From assembly GCF_000724545.1 (NCBI RefSeq), contig NZ_JHBV01000021.1, positions 62,001 through 126,000 of the forward strand: 64,000 nucleotides of DNA. The letters are read 5' to 3'. The notes below the pieces were generated by a model. It was given only the letters and a program-made list of their open reading frames with translations. It made no database searches and had not been told where the DNA came from. Numbering within the stretch: the first letter of the stretch is position 1; every line of letters starts with the position of its first letter. The position numbers and the translations under genes were made by a program. Positions 35,352 through 42,537 of the stretch are shown here, piece after piece. This DNA is from Aureispira sp. CCB-QB1 (GTDB lineage Bacteria > Bacteroidota > Bacteroidia > Chitinophagales > Saprospiraceae).

Positions 35352-35822
35352 ATGCAAACGATTATACATAGATTTTACGATGCATTTCAGAAGGCAGATG
35401 CTCAAGGAATGATTGCCTGTTATCACGATGATATTATATTTTGTGACCCTGCATTCGGGGTACTCAAAGGCAGTGATGCCAAAGCCATGTGGACCATGCT
35501 TTGTCAGAATGCTAGAGATTTAAAAATAGAGTATTCTAACGTGCAAGCAGACAACAACAAAGGCACTGCTCACTGGGAGGCGTGGTATACGTTTTCTCAA
35601 ACAGGAAGAAACGTCCACAATATCATTGATGCAAAATTTGAATTCAAGGATGGAAAAATCATTAAACATACCGATGATTTTAATTTGCGGAACTGGGCTA
35701 AACAAGCACTAGGTTTCAAAGGTTTTTTGCTAGGAGGAACTGCCTTTTTTCAGAAAAAACTACAAGAACAAACCCAAAAGTCTCTGTCTAAGTTTAAGCA
35801 ACAACAAGGGCAAACATTGTAG
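35352..35822 (+). CDS. NTF2-like (SnoaL-type) protein
   Basis: This 156-residue protein has the cone-shaped NTF2-like fold pattern: FYDAFQKADAQGMIACYHDDIIFCDPAFG at the start, then KGSDAKAMW, and DAKFEFKDGKIIKHTDDF near the end. The family includes isomerases, ketosteroid-type binders and proteins of unknown function. No signal peptide. It lies 73 bases after the TonB receptor, with no terminator in between, so it may be co-transcribed. The last 40 residues are polar and basic (KLQEQTQKSLSKFKQQQ). Confidence 0.85.
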   Translation: MQTIIHRFYDAFQKADAQGMIACYHDDIIFCDPAFGVLKGSDAKAMWTMLCQNARDLKIEYSNVQADNNKGTAHWEAWYTFSQTGRNVHNIIDAKFEFKDGKIIKHTDDFNLRNWAKQALGFKGFLLGGTAFFQKKLQEQTQKSLSKFKQQQGQTL

Positions 35823-35925
35823 TTTTTTTTTAGAATGAAAGGCGTACCAATGGGAAACCCCATAGTTTTTTCTTTACTGAAACAAGTCTATTTTTACATC
35901 TTTAGACTTTGCAAAACAACTCCTT

Positions 35926-36309
35926 ATGAATTTCAAAACAACCGAAACTAGTATCCTTGTATTTGGAATATATATGATTTTTATTCCAGGATTGGGATTA
36001 ATATTAATTCCTAATTTGCTTTTTGATTTGTTTCACATTAGCTATGGTCAAGAACTTTGGACGGCGCGTTTGGTTGGTCTATTGGCTTTACTTTTGGGTG
36101 TCTATTATTATCTAATCAGCAAACATAAAATCCATATTCTCTATAAGACAACAGCCATGCTTCGATATATAGCTGCTGCGTTTATGGTTGGACTATGGGC
36201 ATTACAACAGGTAGAAATTAGCATTCTCCTATTTGCTTTGGTTGATGCTTTAGCAGCTAGCTGGACACTATTGACCCTAAATAAGGCAAATCTATCTCAA
36301 AATGGGTAA
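35926..36309 (+). CDS. Small integral membrane protein
   Basis: This 127-residue protein has four predicted helices (about 8-30, 45-65, 75-92 and 97-118). I recognise no specific family; the overall pattern resembles DoxX/DUF-type small membrane proteins. It lies 103 bases after the NTF2-like gene on the same strand and before a bidirectional terminator. Confidence 0.65.
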   Translation: MNFKTTETSILVFGIYMIFIPGLGLILIPNLLFDLFHISYGQELWTARLVGLLALLLGVYYYLISKHKIHILYKTTAMLRYIAAAFMVGLWALQQVEISILLFALVDALAASWTLLTLNKANLSQNG

Positions 36310-36317
36310 TTTCAAAC

Positions 36318-36353
36318 AAAAAGTGCTTTGAACACAAGATCAAAGCACTTTTT
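36318..36353. terminator. Bidirectional rho-independent terminator
   Basis: AAAAAGTGCTTTGA (36318-36331) pairs perfectly with TCAAAGCACTTTTT (36340-36353), with an A-tract and a T-tract. It separates the membrane-protein gene from frr. Confidence 0.92.
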
Positions 36354-36374
36354 ATTATTATTCTATTCCAATTC

Positions 36375-36938
36375 TTATATCGTAAGAATATCTTTTTCTT
36401 TGCTTTTCATCAACTCATCTACGACATTGCTATACTTATCCGTTAGAGCTTGAACAACAGCTTCTTTCGTTTTTCCTGCATCTTCAGGATACCCTTCTTT
36501 GACTGCTTTCTTAATTTCGTTCATTGCATCACGTCTAGCATTACGGATACTAACTTTTGCATTTTCAACTAAGGTATGTGCTTGCTTAATCAATTCTTTT
36601 CGTCTTTCCTCTGTCAACATCGGTAAAACAATTCGAATTATTTCGCCATCATTCTGAGGCGTAACGCCCATATTAGCTTGAAAAATAGCTTGCTCAATAG
36701 ATTGCAACATTCCTTTTTCCCACGGAGCAATAACTAAAGTACGACCATCTTGTGCTTTTACATTAGCAACTTGTGCAATTGGCGTTTGAGAACCATAATA
36801 ATCTACTTTGACACCATCAAACATAGCAGGTGTTGCTTTTCCTGAACGAATCCTAGAAGCCTCTTTTTTGAAATGTTCAATAGAATCTTTCATGCTGTCT
36901 TCTGTTGCCTCAATGTAAAATTGTAAGTCTTCTTCCAT
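36375..36938 (-). CDS. frr: Ribosome recycling factor
   Basis: This cytoplasmic factor, with EF-G, splits the post-termination ribosome. The 187-residue protein has the full family pattern: HFKKEASRIRSGKATPAMFDGVKVDYYG, VKAQDGRTLVIAPWEK, GEIIRIVLPMLTEERRKELIK and NARRDAMNEIKK. Length is normal. It lies 135 bases after pyrH on the same strand, the classical pyrH-frr order. Confidence 0.97.
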   Translation of the reverse strand: MEEDLQFYIEATEDSMKDSIEHFKKEASRIRSGKATPAMFDGVKVDYYGSQTPIAQVANVKAQDGRTLVIAPWEKGMLQSIEQAIFQANMGVTPQNDGEIIRIVLPMLTEERRKELIKQAHTLVENAKVSIRNARRDAMNEIKKAVKEGYPEDAGKTKEAVVQALTDKYSNVVDELMKSKEKDILTI

Positions 36939-37073
36939 AATTTTGTAATATTTATAAGCTTTTGTTGTTCTCCAAGAACAGGACTTGTAGTTAATAAACG
37001 CAGTATTTTAAGACTTTCTAGTTAAACAAACAAGAATTCTAATAAGAATTATTATAAAATTCAAAAAAAGTAA

Positions 37074-37784
37074 TTATTCCACCAATGTTCCAACTAATTC
37101 ACCTTGAACAATTCTAGATAGGTTCTTAGGCTTTCCAATATTGAATACAATGATTGGCATATCGTTCTCTGCACACATTGTAAACGCCGTCATATCCATA
37201 ATGTTTAACTTGGACTTGATAACTTCAGCAAAAGATACGTTATCATATTTGGTAGCCAATGGATCTTTTTCTGGGTCAGCAGTATAGACTCCATCCACAC
37301 GGGTTCCCTTTAAAATAACATCCGCATTAATTTCACTTGCTCTAAGTGCAGCAGCAGAATCCGTTGTAAAATATGGATTTCCAGTCCCTGCCGAGAAAAT
37401 AATGACCCTTCCTTTTTCCAAGTGCGAAATAGCACGTCTACGGATATAAGGTTCTGCAATTTGATCCATTGCAATAGCCGTCATTAATCGAGTAAAAATA
37501 CCATTTTTCTCTAAAGCACTCTGCAAAGCTAGTCCATTGATAACCGTTGCTAACATTCCCATATAATCTCCTTGTACGCGACTAATATTGGACTTAGAAG
37601 CTTGTAAACCTCTAAAAATATTACCACCACCGATAACAATGGCCAATTCAACACCTTGTTTAACGATACTTGTTATTTCTTCAGCATAATGCTGTAACAT
37701 ATCAGGATTGATTCCATACTCGTCCTCGCCCATAAGCGATTCTCCACTCAATTTTAATAAAACTCTTTTGTAACGGATAGCCAT
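37074..37784 (-). CDS. pyrH: UMP kinase
   Basis: This enzyme phosphorylates UMP to UDP in pyrimidine nucleotide synthesis. I chose ATG 37784, giving [19 protein letters not shown], the normal N-terminus. Starts up to 66 bases further upstream exist but add a basic, non-family extension. Also visible are [45 protein letters not shown] and [12 protein letters not shown], all UMP kinase signatures. The protein is 236 residues, as usual. It lies upstream of frr and downstream of tsf, separated from tsf by 577 bases and a terminator. Confidence 0.96.
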   Translation of the reverse strand: MAIRYKRVLLKLSGESLMGEDEYGINPDMLQHYAEEITSIVKQGVELAIVIGGGNIFRGLQASKSNISRVQGDYMGMLATVINGLALQSALEKNGIFTRLMTAIAMDQIAEPYIRRRAISHLEKGRVIIFSAGTGNPYFTTDSAAALRASEINADVILKGTRVDGVYTADPEKDPLATKYDNVSFAEVIKSKLNIMDMTAFTMCAENDMPIIVFNIGKPKNLSRIVQGELVGTLVE

Positions 37785-38003
37785 GAATTTTTTATTTGAT
37801 AAAACAGTTTTGTGTTTTGGTTTTGCACGATTTGATTTCCTGTTTGACAATTAGAATGTTTCGATTGTCAAGGAAAATTCTGCGATACAAAAAACACGAA
37901 AAAATATTCGTTAATAGTTTCTAATCAATCTATACTTTTTCAAAAAGAATCAAAAAAGCTGATTTTCAGGTTTACTTTATATAGAATATAATGTAGTTCG
38001 TTG

Positions 38004-38030
38004 ATTAGCTGCGCTGCTACTGTGTGGTAG
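38004..38030 (+). repeat. Dispersed intergenic repeat, copy 2
   Basis: TTAGCTGCGCTGCTACT (core within 38003-38021) is followed by GTGTGGTAG and a longer tail to ~38125 with CGCTACGCTCATGA and a TTTGTGCTACTAGCACAAGC hairpin. Confidence 0.65.
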
Positions 38031-38270
38031 TTCGCTACGCTCATGACCTTGGGCTTTTGTGCTACTAGCACAAGCCTACTCGGCAAGCTTAGTTTTTTAC
38101 TTCTTTAGCTCGCTGCGCTCATGAGATCGCAAGCTTAGTTACCCAAAAGACAAAAAAGCACATTTATATTAATCTGATAATCAGAATTTTAATACAAAAC
38201 ACAGCAAACTCACAACTTATTGATTATCAACTGCACAGCACTCACGAAGTAAACTAATAAAGTTTTTCAA

Positions 38271-38297
38271 CGACCACGTAGTAGTAGCGCAGCTAAC
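38271..38297 (-). repeat. Dispersed intergenic repeat, copy 3
   Basis: Minus-strand GTTAGCTGCGCTACTACT followed by CGTGGTCG. It is inverted relative to copy 2, only 240 bases away. Confidence 0.65.
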
Positions 38298-38324
38298 TAT
38301 TGATATAACAAACTATTAAAAAAA

Positions 38325-38351
38325 AAGCGTTTCATATAAAATGAAACGCTT
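38325..38351 (-). terminator. Rho-independent terminator of tsf
   Basis: AAGCGTTTCAT (38325-38335) pairs perfectly with ATGAAACGCTT (38341-38351); on the minus strand a T-run follows (A-run 38316-38326). It ends the rplM...tsf transcript. Confidence 0.9.
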
Positions 38352-38361
38352 AAAATAAATC

Positions 38362-39201
38362 TTAACCTAAAGTTACATGTTTGAAATCAGTAACAGTAAG
38401 TTCTTTATCGATAGACTGAATATATTGTTTAACAGTCTCTTTCTTTTCAGCTTTTACGTATTCTTGGTTCAACAAGGTTTTTTCTTTGTAGAATTTCCCT
38501 AGTTTACCTTGAGCAATTTTTTCAAGCATTGCCTCTGGTTTACCCTCTTGGCGAGCTTGCTCTTTTCCAATTTCGATTTCTTTCTCAACTACAGAAGCAT
38601 CAACACCATCTTTGTCAACAGCGATAGGATGCATTGCTGCAATTTGCATTGCTACGTTTCTTCCTGCTTCTTCTAGAGAATCGTTTGCTTTGTTGAAACC
38701 AACAATAACACCTGCTTTGTGTCCCATATGAATATAAGGAACTACTTGAGTAGCTTCTAGTCTTTCGTAAGCAGCCAATTCAATTTTTTCACCAATAACA
38801 CCAGTTCTTTCAACTAATTTATCAGCAATTGTTTGACCATCCATAGTTACAGCCAACAAATCTTCTTTTGTAGCAACAAATTCTGCCAATGCTTTGTCAG
38901 CAACAGATTTAGCAAAAGCAACAAAATCATCGTTTTTAGCAACGAAATCAGTTTCACAACCGATACGAACGATAATTCCTTTAGAGTTATCCTCAGAAGT
39001 AGCAGCAACAACAACACCTTCTTTAGCATCGCGATCAGCACGCTTCTCAGTCATTTTTTGACCTTTTTTACGAAGGTATGCGATTGCTTCTTCCATATCA
39101 CCGTTTGCTTCAACAAGTGCTTTTTTGCAATCCATCATCCCTGCACCAGTTTGGTCACGCAAGGCTTTTACATCTTTGGCAGTAATTTTAATAGTAGCCA
39201 T
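38362..39201 (-). CDS. tsf: Elongation factor Ts
   Basis: This protein exchanges GDP for GTP on EF-Tu. The 279-residue sequence starts ITAKDVKALRDQTGAGMMDCKKALVEANGD, the standard N-terminus, followed by the conserved core (IVRIGCETDFVAKNDDF, HPIAVDKDGVD) and the C-terminal helices. Length is normal for the Bacteroidota form. It lies downstream of rpsB, with a large inverted repeat in the 156-base spacer, and is ended by a strong terminator. Confidence 0.97.
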   Translation of the reverse strand: MATIKITAKDVKALRDQTGAGMMDCKKALVEANGDMEEAIAYLRKKGQKMTEKRADRDAKEGVVVAATSEDNSKGIIVRIGCETDFVAKNDDFVAFAKSVADKALAEFVATKEDLLAVTMDGQTIADKLVERTGVIGEKIELAAYERLEATQVVPYIHMGHKAGVIVGFNKANDSLEEAGRNVAMQIAAMHPIAVDKDGVDASVVEKEIEIGKEQARQEGKPEAMLEKIAQGKLGKFYKEKTLLNQEYVKAEKKETVKQYIQSIDKELTVTDFKHVTLG

Positions 39202-39234
39202 GATTTTATTAAGATTTAATATATATCAAATAAA

Positions 39235-39295
39235 TACTTCATGGATTTTTTGGCAATCCATACACTTGTAAAATTACCAAAAGAGCCATGAAGTA
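39235..39295 (-). other. Large inverted repeat between rpsB and tsf
   Basis: TACTTCATGG (39235-39244) and CCATGAAGTA (39286-39295) form a perfect 10-bp stem. A second hairpin uses ATGGATT (39241-39247) and AATCCAT (39255-39261), overlapping the first arm, so the two structures are mutually exclusive. This looks like a possible switch or attenuator for tsf. Confidence 0.6.
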
Positions 39296-39357
39296 AAATC
39301 AAATTATTTAGAAAATTGTTTAACGTCAAAGCGTTTTACAAGTCAATCTACAATTAA

Positions 39358-40089
39358 TTATGCAGATGTTTCTTCTGTTTTTGCTTTTTCGTCTTTTCCT
39401 TGACTTCTTTCAGCCAAGCCTTCTTTGATAGCAGCTACCAAATAATCTGTAATGATTTTGATAGACTTAGAAGCATCATCGTTAGCAGGAATTGCAAAAT
39501 CTACTTTAGTTGGATCAGAGTTTGTATCTACAACACCAACTGTTTTGATTCCCAAACGAGTAGCTTCAGCTACAGCCAAGTGTTCGTGATTGATATCCAA
39601 AATCAACAAAGCATTTGGCAAACGGTTCAATTGAGCCATACCACCAAAAACACGCTCCAATTTAGTATGAGTGCGCGTCATGGTTAGACGCTCTTTCTTA
39701 GTAATATTATCCAAAGAACCATCGTTCAACATGGTTTGGATTTTTTGCATCTTGCGAATAGACTGACGAATCGTAGAGAAGTTTGTCATCATTCCTCCCA
39801 ACCAACGATCTGTCACGTAAGGCATTCCTACACTTTGTGCTGCTTCAGAGATAATTTCACGAGCTTGCTTTTTAGTACCAACAAACATAATTTTTTTGCC
39901 AGACTTAGCCATTTGGCGCAACGCTTTTGCTGCTGTTTCTAAACCTTCGATCGTACGATTTAGGTCGATAACATGGATCCCTTTGCGTTCCATGAAGATA
40001 TAAGGACTCATCTTTGGATTCCACTTTCTTTTCATGTGACCAAAGTGGCATCCTGCATCCAATAGTTCTTTATGAGATGGAGTTTGCAT
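39358..40089 (-). CDS. rpsB: 30S ribosomal protein S2
   Basis: This small-subunit protein is recognised by ELLDAGCHFGHMKRKWNPKM at the N-terminus, HVIDLNRTIEGL, MFVGTKKQAREII, DRWLGGMMTNFSTIR and GVVDTNSDPTKVDFAIPANDDASKSI. The protein is 243 residues, with a basic/acidic C-terminal tail. It lies 131 bases after rpsI and upstream of tsf, the typical order. Confidence 0.97.
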   Translation of the reverse strand: MQTPSHKELLDAGCHFGHMKRKWNPKMSPYIFMERKGIHVIDLNRTIEGLETAAKALRQMAKSGKKIMFVGTKKQAREIISEAAQSVGMPYVTDRWLGGMMTNFSTIRQSIRKMQKIQTMLNDGSLDNITKKERLTMTRTHTKLERVFGGMAQLNRLPNALLILDINHEHLAVAEATRLGIKTVGVVDTNSDPTKVDFAIPANDDASKSIKIITDYLVAAIKEGLAERSQGKDEKAKTEETSA

Positions 40090-40152
40090 ATTATATTATT
40101 CTTTGATTAGACTATTTATAGAAGTCTAAGGTTAATGTTAAATATAGGAAAG

Positions 40153-40185
40153 GCTTTTTGTCGAATTGCTTTTGAAAAAAAGCCA
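40153..40185 (-). other. Inverted repeat between rpsI and rpsB
   Basis: GGCTTTTT (40153-40160) pairs with AAAAAGCC (40178-40185) around 17 bases. It lies in the rpsI-rpsB spacer, on the minus strand ~65 bases before the rpsB start. It could be a weak terminator or attenuator. Confidence 0.45.
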
Positions 40186-40220
40186 ACAAGTTGCCCAACC
40201 TGAAATAGATAGACAAAAAA

Positions 40221-40607
40221 TTAACGCTTGCTAAATTGAAAGCTTTTACGTGCTTTAGGTTTACCGTATTTCTTACGCTCAACAACGCGAGAATCACGAG
40301 ATAGTAACTTAGCAGCTTTAAGAGGCTCACGAAATTCTTCGTTGATTTTGCACAATGCACGAGCAATACCCAAACGAACCGCTTCTGCTTGTCCTTTGAT
40401 ACCACCACCTCTAACGTTAACTTTTAAATCATAAATACTCAAGACATCAACCAATGTCAATGGCTCCAAAATTTTTCCTTGAACATGTTCTACAGGGAAG
40501 TACTCTTTGTAATCTTTGCCATTCACAACAACATTACCACTACCTTGCTTTAAGTAAACACGAGCAACAGCAGCTTTTCTTCTCCCTAGTCCATTTATAA
40601 TTTCCAT
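40221..40607 (-). CDS. rpsI: 30S ribosomal protein S9
   Basis: This small-subunit protein has the expected family sequence: NGLGRRKAAVARVYLKQGSG at the N-terminus, VRGGGIKGQAEAVRLGIARAL in the middle and the basic C-terminal SRVVERKKYGKPKARKSFQFSKR ending in KR, whose tail reaches the ribosomal P site. It is 128 residues. It lies 13 bases downstream of rplM, the universal rplM-rpsI pair. Confidence 0.97.
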   Translation of the reverse strand: MEIINGLGRRKAAVARVYLKQGSGNVVVNGKDYKEYFPVEHVQGKILEPLTLVDVLSIYDLKVNVRGGGIKGQAEAVRLGIARALCKINEEFREPLKAAKLLSRDSRVVERKKYGKPKARKSFQFSKR

Positions 40608-40620
40608 AATGATACTTCTT

Positions 40621-41067
40621 TTATTTTAGCTCTAGTTTAGACGGCTTTTGAGCGTTGTGTGGATGCTCTGACCCCTCGTAAACAAATAGTTTTTTGTACA
40701 TAGCATTCCCCAATTTTGTTTTAGGCAACATTCCTTTTACAGCAATCTCGATCAAACGATTTGGGTATTTTGCTAAGATTTGTGCAGGTGTTCTTTGTTT
40801 TTGCCCACCTGGGTACCCTGAATGCGTATAGTGTACTTTTTGTGTTAATTTTTTACCTGTAAGCAATACTTTTTCAGCATTAATTACAATCACATAATCA
40901 CCACAATCTACATGCGGGGTATAGCTAGCTTTGTGCTTTCCACGCAAAACTGCAGCTATTTTAGATGCCATACGGCCCAATGGCTGTCCTTCTGCATCTA
41001 TGACCAACCAAGTACGAGAAACAGTCTCCTTCTTAGCCGATTGAGTTTTATAGCTCAATGTATCCAC
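40621..41067 (-). CDS. rplM: 50S ribosomal protein L13
   Basis: This large-subunit protein is identified by [49 protein letters not shown] and [20 protein letters not shown]. The start is GTG at 41067, giving the Bacteroidota L13 N-terminus MDTLSYKT, so the non-ATG start is well supported by conservation. It is 148 residues. It is the first gene of the cluster; a candidate -7 box and a hairpin lie in its leader. Confidence 0.97.
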   Translation of the reverse strand: MDTLSYKTQSAKKETVSRTWLVIDAEGQPLGRMASKIAAVLRGKHKASYTPHVDCGDYVIVINAEKVLLTGKKLTQKVHYTHSGYPGGQKQRTPAQILAKYPNRLIEIAVKGMLPKTKLGNAMYKKLFVYEGSEHPHNAQKPSKLELK

Positions 41068-41108
41068 AATTATATTCTTTTAATTATTAAAAAATTGTCT
41101 CTTTAAAA

Positions 41109-41130
41109 TGAGCTAGATATACATAGCTCA
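41109..41130 (-). other. Hairpin in the rplM leader
   Basis: TGAGCTA (41109-41115) and TAGCTCA (41124-41130) form a 7-bp stem with an 8-base loop, between the candidate -7 box and the GTG start, where a ribosomal-protein autoregulatory site could lie. Confidence 0.5.
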
Positions 41131-41139
41131 AAGCGAATG

Positions 41140-41147
41140 CAAAAGTA
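41140..41147 (-). promoter_or_regulatory. Candidate -7 box (TACTTTTG) of rplM
   Basis: On the minus strand TACTTTTG fits TAnnTTTG and lies 73 bases upstream of the GTG start, followed by GCA, a typical start context. No good TTTG -33 element is visible. Confidence 0.5.
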
Positions 41148-41374
41148 CAACGAGCTTTTTTAAAAAAGAAGTTTTTTTTCCTTTTTTTTTGAAATTCATT
41201 TTATAAACCACTGAAAAACAGTAAAAAAATCGCACAGCTTTTTAAAACACCTGTTAAAAATGCGTTATTTTAGCTTTTTCAAAGGTACTTTTTAACAATT
41301 TAGTATAGTTATTGACTACCTTAATGGTATCAGATCAATAGTCGTCTATTAACTCTAAATATTCAATTATATAT

Positions 41375-42019
41375 ATGACAACAATCAAAATAATCATAAC
41401 CTCCCTCCTGCTCTATTCTGTTGGCAACTTATTCGCACAAGGAAATTCGACAGCAATTCGACATGGAGAATACTACGGCACTACAACCATCAATGGTCAT
41501 ATTGTCAAGATATTAATTATAGATGGCGATACCCTTCCTGTGGCAGATATGGAGGGCATACAAGTAACTCAAAAACGAAATTTTGCTAACAGAGAAGAAC
41601 GTAGACGCTACAAACAATGGAGAAAATATGCTGCCAAAGTATATCCCTATGCCGCTGAAGCTATTCGGCTTTATAGGGAAGTAGAAGAAGCTACTAAAGA
41701 CATGAAAAAAGGTAAAAAACGAAAATATGGTCGCAAGAAAGAAAAAGAATTAAAACCACAATATACCGAAGAGCTAAAAAAGTTAACCAAATCGCAAGGG
41801 TATATTCTTATCAAAATGGTTGAGCGGGAATTAAAAAAACCTTTCTTTGATGTTGTTGTTCAATTAGAAGGTCGTTGGAAAGCCATGCAATGGCAAACAT
41901 TAGGTAGATGGTATGGTTATAATCTAAAAACAGGATATGATCCCAAGGATGACGAGCTACTAGAATCTATTTTAGCCGATCTTAACATTACCTATGGAAC
42001 TGAAAAAGTGAAAGAATAA
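41375..42019 (+). CDS. DUF4294 family protein
   Basis: This 214-residue exported protein (signal peptide IITSLLLYSVGNLFAQ) belongs to the Bacteroidota DUF4294 family, recognised by IDGDTLPVADMEGIQV, YKQWRKYAAKVYPYAAEA and LTKSQGYILIKMVERELKKP, then RWYGYNLKTGYDP. The function is unknown. The middle is strongly basic (KDMKKGKKRKYGRKKEKE). Monocistronic, ended by a good terminator. Location is probably periplasmic or outer membrane associated. Confidence 0.88.
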   Translation: MTTIKIIITSLLLYSVGNLFAQGNSTAIRHGEYYGTTTINGHIVKILIIDGDTLPVADMEGIQVTQKRNFANREERRRYKQWRKYAAKVYPYAAEAIRLYREVEEATKDMKKGKKRKYGRKKEKELKPQYTEELKKLTKSQGYILIKMVERELKKPFFDVVVQLEGRWKAMQWQTLGRWYGYNLKTGYDPKDDELLESILADLNITYGTEKVKE

Positions 42020-42079
42020 AACCAAAGCGAATCTTATCAGAAATAAATTGGGCACAGAGTTCACCTCTGTTATTGCTAA

Positions 42080-42120
42080 ACAAAACCTACAAACCTAAAA
42101 ACTTGTAGGTTTTGTTTTTT
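42080..42120 (+). terminator. Rho-independent terminator
   Basis: ACAAAACCTACAA (42080-42092) pairs perfectly with TTGTAGGTTTTGT (42103-42115), then TTTTT. Confidence 0.92.
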
Positions 42121-42410
42121 ACTATTCTTGTCTATAATTCAACTTCTTGTATCGTTATAATACTATATTTAATAATTGGTAGTCATTACTTTATTTCTAA
42201 AAGTAGATTTACAATCTACTAAGGGATTGTTTTGAACAAAAAACTTTAAATAGGCAAAAAATTGCAACTCAAAGGTAGGGGGCAAAGTTTTTTATTCGGT
42301 ATTAACAATGGACATTGTTATTTTTTAGCCATATCTTTATTTTTTTGTCCTCTTAATAATGAATAATTAGACACAACCACACTCCCAAACGAGTATACCT
42401 TAGCCCTCTA

Positions 42411-42440
42411 TTTTTTAGATGTAAAAATCAAGTAACTTTG
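42411..42440 (+). promoter_or_regulatory. Candidate promoter of the subtilase gene
   Basis: TAACTTTG (42433-42440) matches the -7 box; a TTTTTT run (42411-42416) stands at about the -33 position instead of TTTG. It lies 98 bases upstream of the start codon. Confidence 0.55.
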
Positions 42441-42537
42441 TAACCTTACAATATCAACACTCTAAAATCCCCTTTAATTTAATATTCATTCAAAAATAAC
42501 TTAATCGCTCCCCACATCACAGACATAATAAAACAGT

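Larger units (their letters stand above)
37785..38361. other. Long tsf-pyrH spacer with dispersed repeats
   Basis: This 577-base region has no ORF. It holds two copies of the dispersed repeat, a possible hairpin (GGCTTTTGTGCTA against TAGCACAAGCC, about 38065-38091), the tsf terminator, and repeated CGCTGCGCTC / CGCTACGCTC segments. Such a spacer interrupts the usually compact tsf-pyrH order. Confidence 0.6.
41068..41374. other. Divergent intergenic region between rplM and the DUF4294 gene
   Basis: 307 bases, AT-rich with long T and A runs at 41158-41200. It contains the rplM leader and promoter. TATTG...TACCTTAA near 41307-41325 is a weak candidate promoter for the plus-strand gene. Confidence 0.5.
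42020..42537. other. Intergenic region before the subtilase gene
   Basis: 518 bases with the terminator and promoter above. The remainder is AT-rich and shows no ORF or RNA gene that I recognise. Confidence 0.5.
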
